Shown: in pieces, positions 42,084-49,841 of the stretch
Position numbering within the stretch: position 1 is the first letter of the stretch
Layout: every line of letters starts with the position of its first letter
NCBI GenBank assembly: GCA_001513155.1
Contig: LFSR01000050.1
Span: 1 to 64,000 of the forward strand
Length of the DNA stretch: 64,000 bases
Reading direction: 5' to 3'
DNA from: Syntrophomonas sp. DTU018
GTDB taxonomy: Bacteria > Bacillota > Syntrophomonadia > Syntrophomonadales > Syntrophomonadaceae
The notes under the pieces: model-generated
The model's input: only the letters and a program-made list of their open reading frames with translations
Told to the model about the DNA's origin: nothing
Database searches by the model: none
Translations under genes and position numbers: made by a program

Positions 42084-42803
42084 CTATAGCAAGGGCAGTC
42101 TTTCAACTTCTATCGACCTTGAGGAGGTAAAACAGTTGATACCAAAGCAGGGAGTAGGTAATAAAATAGTAATAAATGGTAACAAAGCTTGGTATTTTAT
42201 CAGGGAAAGGCCAAAAGATATGGCTTCGCTGCGCCCATGTATGCCCAGTTTGCGGTAAATGCTGCGCAGGTGGGATTTGGTGGTGGAAAGAGATATGTAC
42301 AGGGCATCGGCAATTTCCTGGTTGGAAGCCTGTTTGCCTAAAAGCTTCAGAATTTGAATTTCTCGTGGGGTCAGCATTTTGAGGCAATTTGCTGCCGGAC
42401 TGGTTTCCTCCTGAAAAGCTTCCGGGGACATGCGGGGCAGGCATAATAGTCCGGCGTGCACCGTCAGTTCTACCGCATGCACGATTTGGATCGGCAGCAG
42501 GCGAGCGGGCAGACAGCCTTTGATCCCGTATCTGAGCAGTTGAGTAATATTCCAGCAGTTAGGATTATCAACCACAAGAATTGGGAGAGAACAAAATTTT
42601 GCCAACTCAGCAATCATGTTATCGGGACAGCCCTCTTCTATTTTCCAGACCAGTACATCGGGATAGAGGCAGGGATCGCTGAAGAATTCTTCGCTGCTTT
42701 GAGAGGCTATCAACTGTCCGGTACTCCCTGCCCGGAAGGCCATGCTCAGGCTTTCCCGCCACTGAGGGTTTTCGCCCACAATCATCAACCGGAAATCAGC
42801 CAT
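42084..42803 (-). CDS. LuxR/NarL-type regulator with degenerate receiver domain
   Basis: A 239-residue regulator. Residues 1-120 have the receiver fold but lack the acidic pocket (MIVGENPQW instead of a DD pair), and the phospho-acceptor position reads VLVWKIEEG, with Trp where Asp is expected. The LuxR helix-turn-helix is intact (about 140-200; LTPREIQILKLLGKQASNQEIADALYISLSTTKSHLRSIYRKL). A hydrophobic tail of about 35 residues follows. It lies upstream of the surface operon on the same strand and is the best candidate for its control. It should respond to something other than phosphorylation, such as a ligand or a partner protein. Confidence 0.82.
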   Translation of the reverse strand: MADFRLMIVGENPQWRESLSMAFRAGSTGQLIASQSSEEFFSDPCLYPDVLVWKIEEGCPDNMIAELAKFCSLPILVVDNPNCWNITQLLRYGIKGCLPARLLPIQIVHAVELTVHAGLLCLPRMSPEAFQEETSPAANCLKMLTPREIQILKLLGKQASNQEIADALYISLSTTKSHLRSIYRKLGIHGRSEAISFGLSLIKYQALLPFITILLPTPCFGINCFTSSRSIEVERLPLL

Positions 42804-42926
42804 TTTTTCACCCCATTATAAGTGGACCTGAAAGCATATACTCAGCAAACGCTGAATATAATTATAAATGCAATTTACAAAAATTGGAAGATAAGAAATG
42901 GAGAATTAAAAAGGGCAGGCGTTAAT

Positions 42927-42980
42927 AAAGGACGGTTCATTCTGATCATGGCGGCAGATAGAAATGAACCGTCCTTTTTT
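42927..42980. terminator. Long-stem hairpin between the sirtuin and LuxR genes
   Basis: AAAGGACGGTTCATT and its exact complement (15 bases) enclose a 21-base loop and end next to the stop codon of the minus-strand sirtuin gene. T-rich tails exist on both strands. Confidence 0.7.
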
Positions 42981-42981
42981 C

Positions 42982-43737
42982 TTATTTTATCCGCTGCAGG
43001 TGTTCGTGGATTTTTTCCAGGACGACTCCAGTGGTGCCGGTATCTATCTTTATTAAGGCGGCATGATCCAAATAGGTAGGTCCTTTATTGATGATGATCA
43101 AATCCTGGGTGAAAGTGCAGAACTCCCTGACAAAACCGGCCAGGGGGTATACGGTGAGGGAAGAACCTATCACGATCAGCAGGTGAGCGGACAGGATCAT
43201 TTCCCGGGCATCGAAATAGTTATAGATATTCTCCCCAAACAGCACCACATCAGGCTTTATGATACCGCCGCATCGGGAACAGCGGGGAACGGTTTCGGGA
43301 TAGTCTTTTACATATTCGGCATCATAGATAGCCCGGCAGCTGCGTTCCTGACAGATGAACTGTTCGGCATTGCCGTGGATGGGTATTACTTTTTTGCTTC
43401 CGGCTTTTTGATGAAGGTTATCAATATTCTGGGTTACCACACCATATACATAACCTTCTTTTTCCATTTGCGCCAGCATATAATGGGCTTTGCTTGGTTC
43501 TACTGCCGGGAAGTTAAAGTATTGGCGGTAAAAAGAATAGAATTCTTCAGGATTGCGACGGAAAAAATCAATGTTTATAATCCGCATAACTCGATCTTCA
43601 CCCAGTTGCCGGTAGATGCCGTTTTCACCGCGAAAATCAGGAATGCCGGCTTCAGTGCTTATGCCAGCCCCGGTAACCACCACGGTTTTGTGGGAATTTT
43701 TCATTATTTCGGCCGTACGCCTAATAAGATCTTGCAT
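42982..43737 (-). CDS. NAD-dependent protein deacylase, sirtuin
   Basis: A 251-residue Sir2-family enzyme that removes acyl groups from lysine using NAD. GAGISTEAGIPDFRG binds NAD, VTQNIDNLH and the catalytic His in VIPIHGN follow, and a zinc site uses CQERSC and CSRC. VLFGENI and GSSLTVYP complete the family set. The start is TTG or ATG near 43737 behind GGAGG. In a cell rich in acyl-CoAs, deacylation of metabolic enzymes is a likely role. It is transcribed alone. Confidence 0.93.
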   Translation of the reverse strand: MQDLIRRTAEIMKNSHKTVVVTGAGISTEAGIPDFRGENGIYRQLGEDRVMRIINIDFFRRNPEEFYSFYRQYFNFPAVEPSKAHYMLAQMEKEGYVYGVVTQNIDNLHQKAGSKKVIPIHGNAEQFICQERSCRAIYDAEYVKDYPETVPRCSRCGGIIKPDVVLFGENIYNYFDAREMILSAHLLIVIGSSLTVYPLAGFVREFCTFTQDLIIINKGPTYLDHAALIKIDTGTTGVVLEKIHEHLQRIK

Positions 43738-43928
43738 ATATATACCTCCAGTACCAGGCTTTGACTACAATATACACCTGCTGAAGGCGGAAGTAAACCA
43801 AGTGTGCTCAGACAAAATATAGCCTTAAGCACCGGTATTCTATACGCAAACTATAACAAAATTTCATAGATAATATAACTAATAATGTGATATATTTAAC
43901 AATAGCAATGTGGAGAGGAGCATGTCTA

Positions 43929-45071
43929 ATGAGCAATCAGACGACCGTAGAAGATTTTCTGAAAATCCGGGAAGTCAGCATTATGCGGATAAAGGATGCC
44001 AAGGAGAAAAGCGACCAGAAAGTAGTGGGTATTTATTGTACCTTTTGCCCTCAGGAATTAGTGTTGGCCGCGGGAGCTATACCGGTTGGGCTGTGCGGTA
44101 CCAAAGAGGAACCCATTGCCAAGGCGGAAGAGCACCTGCCCCGGAATTTATGTCCCCTAATCAAATCATCCTATGGATTTGCCGTCAGTGATACCTGTCC
44201 CTTCTTCCATTTTTCCGATGTGATTATTGGCGAGACCACCTGTGACGGCAAGAAGAAAATGTTTGAGCTGATGAAGGACCTTAAACCGGTGTATGTGATG
44301 CAGCTTCCCCATCTTAACAGGACTCAGGCTTCCATGGATATGTGGATAGATGAATTGCGCAACCTGAAAAGTTTCCTGGAAGAGCACCTGGAAACAGAGA
44401 TAACCAATGAGGCCATTTGGAAAGCCATTGACATTGTCAACCGGGAAACTGCGGCGGCCAAAGCTGTTTGCGACCTGAACAAAATGGATCCTCCTCCCTT
44501 AAGTGGTCTGGATTTACTGACTGTTACCTGGTCACGAGGGTTCAGCACCGATAAAGAAGAAGTTACTGCCATGCTGGATAATTTACGCCGCCAGCATGCT
44601 GCAGGCACTGCAGCTTCAGGGGCTCGCAAGCCCAGAGTCCTGCTGACCGGCTGCCCGGTGGGGCTGGGAACAGAAAAGGTTATTCGCATCGTCAGCGAGG
44701 CCGGGGGCAATGTAGTGGCTATGGAAAACTGCACCGGTTACAAGACCTTGGAACTGCAGACCAGTACTGAATTCGATGATCCTATAGTGGCTTTAGCCCA
44801 TAAATATATATCCATTCCCTGTTCCTGCATGAGTCCCAACACTTATCGTATGGAACTTCTGGAAAGGATGATAGATGATTTCAAGGTGGATGCGGTTATA
44901 GACCTCACCTGGCAGGCCTGTCATACCTATAATATTGAAGCCTATGAGGTGAGCAAGCTGGTAAAAAGCAAAGGCCTTCCCCACCTGCACCTGGAAAGTG
45001 ACTACTCCCAGTCAGATGTTGAGAGCATAAAAGTACGCGTTGAAGCCTTATTGGAGATGGTTAACCAATGA
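43929..45071 (+). CDS. Double-cubane-cluster-type protein, 2-hydroxyacyl-CoA dehydratase (HgdB) family
   Basis: A 380-residue member of the HgdB/BcrC superfamily. Conserved cysteines appear in YCTFCPQELVLAAGAIPVG, RNLCPLIKS and DTCPFF, with further Cys in the C-terminal half (TGCPVG, ENCTGY, IPCSCMS). Dehydratases need two different subunits; here one gene is paired with one activator gene, the arrangement of double-cubane cluster proteins (YjiM/YjiL type), which reduce small molecules through an [8Fe-9S] cluster. ATG 43929 follows GAGAGGAG; the ATG 7 bases earlier is in another frame. The stop overlaps the activator start. The natural substrate is unknown. Confidence 0.82.
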   Translation: MSNQTTVEDFLKIREVSIMRIKDAKEKSDQKVVGIYCTFCPQELVLAAGAIPVGLCGTKEEPIAKAEEHLPRNLCPLIKSSYGFAVSDTCPFFHFSDVIIGETTCDGKKKMFELMKDLKPVYVMQLPHLNRTQASMDMWIDELRNLKSFLEEHLETEITNEAIWKAIDIVNRETAAAKAVCDLNKMDPPPLSGLDLLTVTWSRGFSTDKEEVTAMLDNLRRQHAAGTAASGARKPRVLLTGCPVGLGTEKVIRIVSEAGGNVVAMENCTGYKTLELQTSTEFDDPIVALAHKYISIPCSCMSPNTYRMELLERMIDDFKVDAVIDLTWQACHTYNIEAYEVSKLVKSKGLPHLHLESDYSQSDVESIKVRVEALLEMVNQ

Positions 45072-45829
45072 TTTCTATCGGGCTGGACATTGGGTCGGTA
45101 GCTGCCAAAGGGGTGCTGCTCCAGGAGGGACAGCAGCACTTGATGATAATCCCGACCGGCTGGAGTCCTCGCCAAGCTGGAGAGCAACTGATCGACAGTT
45201 TATTACAAAGAGCTGGCTATCCCGTCAAGGATGTGCATAATATTACTGTAACAGGGTATGGACGAGTAGCCCTGAATAATGGTGCCCGTACGGTTACCGA
45301 GATAAAATGCCATGCCCGCGGGGTGGCGGCCTTGTACCCCCAGGTGCGCACCATCATCGACATTGGCGGGCAGGACAGCAAAGCTATACAAATTGACAGC
45401 CGGGGCCGGGTGATTGACTTTGTTATGAATGATAAATGCGCGGCTGGCACTGGACGATTCCTACAGGTGACGGCCAATGCCCTGGGATTGGATGTCAGTG
45501 AACTTTCTGACGGGGAAAAACCGGAGCAAGCAGTGGATATCAACAGCATGTGTACGGTTTTTGCTGAATCAGAGATCATCGGGCTTCTGGCTCAGGGAGT
45601 TGACAAGGGCGGGATTATCGCCGGGCTGCATCGTTCGGTAGCCAGGAAAGTTGCGGCTATGGTCAAGCGATTGGGAATCGTGGGAGAAGTAGCCTTTACT
45701 GGGGGCGTAGCCATGAACCGGGGAATAAAAAGAGCTCTGGAACAGGAACTAGGCTGTACGGTTATTGTACCGGAAATGTGTCAATATACCGGTGCATTGG
45801 GAGCAGCCCTGATTGGCAGTGAGGGCTAG
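45068..45829 (+). CDS. ATP-dependent activator of the double-cubane/dehydratase protein (ASKHA family)
   Basis: A 253-residue BadF/BadG/HgdC-type ATPase that injects low-potential electrons into its partner. The phosphate-binding loop is GLDIGSVAAKGVLL. The single [4Fe-4S] cluster shared by the dimer would be held by Cys in NDKCAAGTGRFLQ (about 124) and INSMCTVFAESEI (about 163). DIGGQDSKAI and FTGGVAMNRGI are the remaining nucleotide motifs. It overlaps the upstream gene by four bases (ATGA), so the two are made in fixed ratio. Confidence 0.93.
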   Translation: MISIGLDIGSVAAKGVLLQEGQQHLMIIPTGWSPRQAGEQLIDSLLQRAGYPVKDVHNITVTGYGRVALNNGARTVTEIKCHARGVAALYPQVRTIIDIGGQDSKAIQIDSRGRVIDFVMNDKCAAGTGRFLQVTANALGLDVSELSDGEKPEQAVDINSMCTVFAESEIIGLLAQGVDKGGIIAGLHRSVARKVAAMVKRLGIVGEVAFTGGVAMNRGIKRALEQELGCTVIVPEMCQYTGALGAALIGSEG

Positions 45830-45868
45830 AAGGAATACACGGTAGTAATTATAAAAGAGGTGTTGGTA

Positions 45869-46450
45869 ATGAGCCGTATTATCGATGCACGGGGATTAAA
45901 CTGCCCGGAACCGCTTATTTTGACCAAACGGGCTATGGATGAAGGCCAGGTTGACCGTCTGGTAACCATAGTTGATCGAGACGCTGCCCTGGAAAACGTA
46001 ACCAAGCTGGCCAAGAGCCAGGGATTCGAAGTAGAAGTCGAGAATAAAGAGGGCGATTACTATATCACCATGATTCGCTCCGGGCAGATGGCAGCCGAGG
46101 CAACTGACATACAGGAAGATGTGGCTGTTTTGGTTACCAACCGCTATTTGGGCCAGGGCAGCGATGAACTGGGTGCGGTTTTAATGCGCAGTTTTCTCTA
46201 TACTCTCAGTGAATTAAAAGACCGGGTAAAAAATATAATTTTTATGAACAGCGGGGTTTTCCTGACTATCGAGGGCTCGGAAGTTCTGGAGATTTTGCAG
46301 GGACTGAGCCAGGACGGAGTTAAGATATTATCCTGCGGCACCTGCCTGGACTTCTATGGACTGAAGGATAAACTGGCGGTAGGAGAGGTTACCAATATGT
46401 ATACCGCCACGGAGATACTAAGCCGGGCCAGCCGCAGTATTACTCTATAA
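45869..46450 (+). CDS. yedF: YedF-type protein (TusA-like domain plus DsrE-like domain)
   Basis: A 193-residue protein. Residues 1-72 are TusA/SirA-like with the sulfur-carrying Cys in ARGLNCPEPLI. Residues 85-193 are a DsrE-like domain (LVTNRYLGQGSDELGAVLM, ILSCGTCLDFYGLKD). This two-domain form is the YedF family, often linked with selenium metabolism genes and with the aminotransferase V family encoded next. I start at ATG 45869, after AGAGGTG, rather than GTG 45860. It probably carries persulfide or selenide sulfur between the downstream desulfurase and an acceptor. No selD or selA is present here. Confidence 0.85.
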   Translation: MSRIIDARGLNCPEPLILTKRAMDEGQVDRLVTIVDRDAALENVTKLAKSQGFEVEVENKEGDYYITMIRSGQMAAEATDIQEDVAVLVTNRYLGQGSDELGAVLMRSFLYTLSELKDRVKNIIFMNSGVFLTIEGSEVLEILQGLSQDGVKILSCGTCLDFYGLKDKLAVGEVTNMYTATEILSRASRSITL

Positions 46451-46465
46451 GAAAGGAAATACACG

Positions 46466-47617
46466 GTGGAAATCATTTACATGGACAATGCGGCCACTTC
46501 CTATCCCAAACCTGAAGCGGTCTATGAAGCGGTGGACCGTTTCAACCGCTTTATGGGAGGAAATCCGGGACGGGGAAGCAGCAGATCAACTTTGGAGGCC
46601 GGGTCAGTGGTCCTGCAGACCCGGGAAGCACTGGCAAAATTATTTAATATAGGGGATAGCTCGCGTATTGCTTTTACCTGCAATGTAACAGACGCCATCA
46701 ACACCGGTCTGAAGGGGATTTTGCAGCCAGGTGATCATGTTATTACCACCAGTATGGAACATAACGCGGTGGCCCGTACTTTGTACTATTTAAGCCAGCA
46801 GGGAGTGGAATGGACTGCTGTGCCCTGTGATCCGCAAGGACGCCTTGATCCGGAAGATATACGTAAAGCCATCAGGCCCAATACCCGCATGATCTGTATG
46901 CTCCATGCTTCCAATCTGACCGGGACTATCATGCCTATTGAGGAAGTGGGCAAAATAGCCCGCCAGGAAAATGTGCTCTTTATGGTGGACAATGCTCAGA
47001 CTGCCGGAATCCTGCCGATAGATGTAGAACGAGCCTGTATTGATTTGCTGGCCTTCACCGGTCACAAGGGCCTGTTGGGACTGCAGGGAACTGGCGGCCT
47101 TTATGTGCGTCCCGGCCTAACGGTTAAGCCCCTCAGGCAGGGGGGGACCGGCTCATTTTCCGAGTATCTGGAACAGCCGGAATTAATGCCGGACTGCCTG
47201 GAAAGCGGCACCCTCAACACTCCAGGTTTGGCCGGGCTGCTGGCGGGGGTTCGCTTCATAAAGGAAACAGGCCTAGACACCATTCATCAGAAGGAGCAGA
47301 TCCTGTTGGAACAGTTGATAGAAGGGCTGTCGGAAATTCCTGGAGTAACCCTTTATGGCCCCTCAGATCTTAAACAGCGGACGGCAGTCCTGGCTATCAA
47401 TGTTGAGGGGATGGACTGCGGTGAATTGAGTCTTAATCTGGACTATGAATTTGGAATTATAACCAGGGCAGGTCTGCACTGTGCTCCTCTGGCTCACCAG
47501 ACCATCGGCACCTTCGAAAGGGGGGCCTGCCGGCTAAGCCCCGGTTTCTTTACTACCCAGGAGGACATTGACAAGGTGATAAGGAGTGTGTACCAGCTGG
47601 CCAATCGTCGGCAGTAA
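46466..47617 (+). CDS. Cysteine desulfurase family PLP enzyme (class V aminotransferase)
   Basis: A 383-residue pyridoxal-phosphate enzyme of the cysteine desulfurase/selenocysteine lyase group, probably the EF2568-like subfamily. MDNAATSYPKP opens the protein. TSMEHNAV binds cofactor, MVDNAQTAG holds the Asp to the PLP nitrogen, and FTGHKGLLG carries the Schiff-base lysine (about 205). A catalytic cysteine may be in RAGLHCAPLAH (about 338). GTG 46466 follows AAGGAAA. With YedF it likely mobilises sulfur or selenium, perhaps for the iron-sulfur protein encoded by the first gene of this four-gene operon. Confidence 0.88.
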   Translation: MEIIYMDNAATSYPKPEAVYEAVDRFNRFMGGNPGRGSSRSTLEAGSVVLQTREALAKLFNIGDSSRIAFTCNVTDAINTGLKGILQPGDHVITTSMEHNAVARTLYYLSQQGVEWTAVPCDPQGRLDPEDIRKAIRPNTRMICMLHASNLTGTIMPIEEVGKIARQENVLFMVDNAQTAGILPIDVERACIDLLAFTGHKGLLGLQGTGGLYVRPGLTVKPLRQGGTGSFSEYLEQPELMPDCLESGTLNTPGLAGLLAGVRFIKETGLDTIHQKEQILLEQLIEGLSEIPGVTLYGPSDLKQRTAVLAINVEGMDCGELSLNLDYEFGIITRAGLHCAPLAHQTIGTFERGACRLSPGFFTTQEDIDKVIRSVYQLANRRQ

Positions 47618-47636
47618 AGGGACCTAGCACAAAAAG

Positions 47637-47672
47637 CGGGGTGGGAAAGATGAATGTTTCCCACCCTTTTTG
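47637..47672 (+). terminator. Terminator of the double-cubane/YedF operon
   Basis: GGGTGGGAAA pairs with TTTCCCACCC around an 8-base loop and is followed by TTTTT. Confidence 0.88.
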
Positions 47673-47742
47673 GTGTTTACATTTATGTTAAGGGGGTACA
47701 GACAAAACTTCTATCCTTGGTGCTTCAGCCTTTTGTTATTTA

Positions 47743-49065
47743 TTAAAGGATATAGTTGAGACGGCGGGCTTCAAATTTTAGCCAATCACGGAAATCGGGA
47801 TGAGCAATTCTGATTAATTCTTTAACCCTGGTACGGAGGTTCTGACCTTTCAAAAAGGCTACTCCGTATTCGGTAACCACATATTGAACATCGGTGCGGG
47901 ATACAGTAGTAAACATACCGGGGGTTATGGTGGGGACAATCTTGGATCGCTTATTGCCCTCTTTGTCAGTGTAAGTTGAGTACAGGGTCAAAAATGATTT
48001 GCCGCCTTTGGAACGCCAGGCCCCCTGGACAAAGTCCAGCTGTCCTCCGGTTCCGGAATACTGCGCCGGGCCAATGGATTCGGAAGCACACTGTCCGGTT
48101 AAATCAACTTCAAAGGTGGCATTTACCGATACCAGATTATCGTTATATCCGATTACCACCGGGTCATTGACGAATTTGGTGGAGTGCATTTCTACCAGGG
48201 GATTATTGTCTATAAAATCATAGAGTTTGCGAGTGCCCAGGGCGAAGGAACCGATCCATTTGTAAGGCATAAAATTCTTTTTCGCGCAGGTAATAGCCCC
48301 AGCATAGTATAGGTCCACCATACTGTCGGTGAGCATTTCCGAATGAACCCCCAGGTCCTTTTTGTCCTTCAAGAAGTTGGCGATAGCGTTAGGCATCCCG
48401 CCGATACCGATTTGGATGCAGGAACCGTCATCTATCATGTCAGCAATATAATGGCCGATTATTTCATCTTCTTTGGTTATGGGAATCTCCGGCAATTCAA
48501 ACAGGGGAATATGGTTTTCTACTATTGCACTGATTTCGGTGATATGCAGCTGGTTATGCCCGTAGGTACGCGGCATATTCTCATTGACTTCTACCACTAT
48601 GTGGCGAGGATTTGCAGTCTTGGCAGTCTCCCATCCCCAGTCAACATTACAGCCTGTACTGAAAAAGCCGTGTTTATCCATGGGAGATACTACCATCGCA
48701 CTGATATTACAGGGGCGGCATCTGACCACCATGTCTACAGTTTCTCCCAAACGGCAGGGGGTATAGGTAAAAATCCCCTGTCCTACGCCTTGGCGGGTAG
48801 CTGGAGAAACAAAGCCGGTATCAATAGTCACCTTCCCCACTAAATCTGGGTGATACAAGTCAAACCAGCGCACATCCACACCACTCACATAGGTTATGTC
48901 TTCTACTTCTCCGGCTCTGATGCGCTTGGCCACCGCATTTATCAGGGCCAGGGGCTGCCCGTTGGACAAAGGTGCTACAATGGTATCACCGTTCTGCACT
49001 AGACGAGCGGCTTCTTCCGGAGTAGTTAATTTCTGTTTATATAGTTCCTGCCATCTGCTATGCAT
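47743..49065 (-). CDS. Acetyl-CoA hydrolase/transferase family CoA-transferase
   Basis: A 440-residue family I CoA-transferase of the butyryl-CoA:acetate or 4-hydroxybutyrate type. [29 protein letters not shown] (CoA-binding GxGG loop) and GVHSEMLTDSMVDL (catalytic Glu) are all present, then GTGGQLDFVQGAWRSKGGKS and ITPGMFTTVSRTDVQYVVTEYG. Such enzymes move CoA between acetate and short fatty acids in fermentation or beta-oxidation. The partner acid is not predictable. A second, diverged member is encoded at 60357. It is transcribed alone. Confidence 0.92.
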   Translation of the reverse strand: MHSRWQELYKQKLTTPEEAARLVQNGDTIVAPLSNGQPLALINAVAKRIRAGEVEDITYVSGVDVRWFDLYHPDLVGKVTIDTGFVSPATRQGVGQGIFTYTPCRLGETVDMVVRCRPCNISAMVVSPMDKHGFFSTGCNVDWGWETAKTANPRHIVVEVNENMPRTYGHNQLHITEISAIVENHIPLFELPEIPITKEDEIIGHYIADMIDDGSCIQIGIGGMPNAIANFLKDKKDLGVHSEMLTDSMVDLYYAGAITCAKKNFMPYKWIGSFALGTRKLYDFIDNNPLVEMHSTKFVNDPVVIGYNDNLVSVNATFEVDLTGQCASESIGPAQYSGTGGQLDFVQGAWRSKGGKSFLTLYSTYTDKEGNKRSKIVPTITPGMFTTVSRTDVQYVVTEYGVAFLKGQNLRTRVKELIRIAHPDFRDWLKFEARRLNYIL

Positions 49066-49297
49066 CCCTTATACCCCTCCCGAGATATTAGTTTTGATCA
49101 CCGCCGTTTTTAACCTTACACCTCCTTTCTGCGGACAGATTCGATCAATTGTATAATACGATGTGAAGTTAACATATACCTGCCAGAATATATAAAAAAT
49201 TCTGAAATCAACTCAGCATGATGAAGACTTCCCGGCTAAAAAATTTTTTAAAAAGAGTTGCAGAAAAATATTTCCTTAGGTAGAATTACTTTTAGAT

Positions 49298-49311
49298 AAA
49301 GGGGACAAAAA
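49298..49311 (+). promoter_or_regulatory. Motif shared upstream of the Rrf2 and hcp genes
   Basis: AAAGGGGACAAAAA before the Rrf2 gene closely resembles AAAAGGGACAAAAAAGG (49780-49796) before hcp. The shared 12-base core suggests a common binding site, perhaps for the Rrf2 protein. The other 230 bases of this gap are AT-rich and unassigned. Confidence 0.35.
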
Positions 49312-49338
49312 TTATCCACATTAAAAGGGGCGTTGGCC

Positions 49339-49743
49339 ATGCAAATCACTCGCCAAACTGAATATGCCATCCGTACCATGCTGGAGTTAGCCCTGGCCCC
49401 CGAAGGAGAAGTCCTATCCACGCGTTATATATCCGAAAGACAGGATATACCGGAGGATTTTCTGAAGAAAACCATTAAGCTGCTGGCCCTGGCCGATCTG
49501 GTGGTTACTCAGCGGGGTACCGGGGGAGGTGTCAGACTGGCTAAACCGGCAGATCAGATAACCATGCTGGACATCATTACTGCCGTGGAAGGCCCCATTA
49601 GTTTAAATGTTTGTCTTTCTCCTGCTTACAATTGTCCTAACCAGCCTACCTGTCCTTCCAAACAGGTATTCCAGAGAGCTCAAGAGGCTTTAGTGGCTGA
49701 GTTAAAGAGGCAGTCCCTAGCTGATATGGTAAAATCCATGTGA
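49339..49743 (+). CDS. Rrf2-family iron-sulfur transcriptional regulator
   Basis: A 134-residue winged-helix repressor. QITRQTEYAIRTMLELA is the first helix, YISERQDIPEDFLKKTI the recognition region, and GTGGGVRLAKPADQITMLDII the wing. Three cysteines in CLSPAYNCPNQPTCP (about 93-107) can hold an Fe-S cluster, as in NsrR and IscR. ATG 49339 gives the usual family N-terminus; TTG 49333 is less likely. The adjacent gene is hcp, so it is probably a nitrosative- or redox-responsive regulator of hcp, and a similar motif lies before both genes. Confidence 0.9.
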   Translation: MQITRQTEYAIRTMLELALAPEGEVLSTRYISERQDIPEDFLKKTIKLLALADLVVTQRGTGGGVRLAKPADQITMLDIITAVEGPISLNVCLSPAYNCPNQPTCPSKQVFQRAQEALVAELKRQSLADMVKSM

Positions 49744-49841
49744 TTTTTGGTAACTTCACCTCAGTTTGAGGTTGCTTTCAAAAGGGACAAAAAAGGTAGA
49801 AATACTCAACAAGTGGAATTTCGGAGAGGAGGAATTGGAAG

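Noticed and set aside
43929-45829. 2-hydroxyacyl-CoA dehydratase for amino acid fermentation
   Set aside because: A dehydratase needs two different HgdA/HgdB-type subunits plus CoA-transferase neighbours. Only one large subunit gene is present, which fits a double-cubane protein better.
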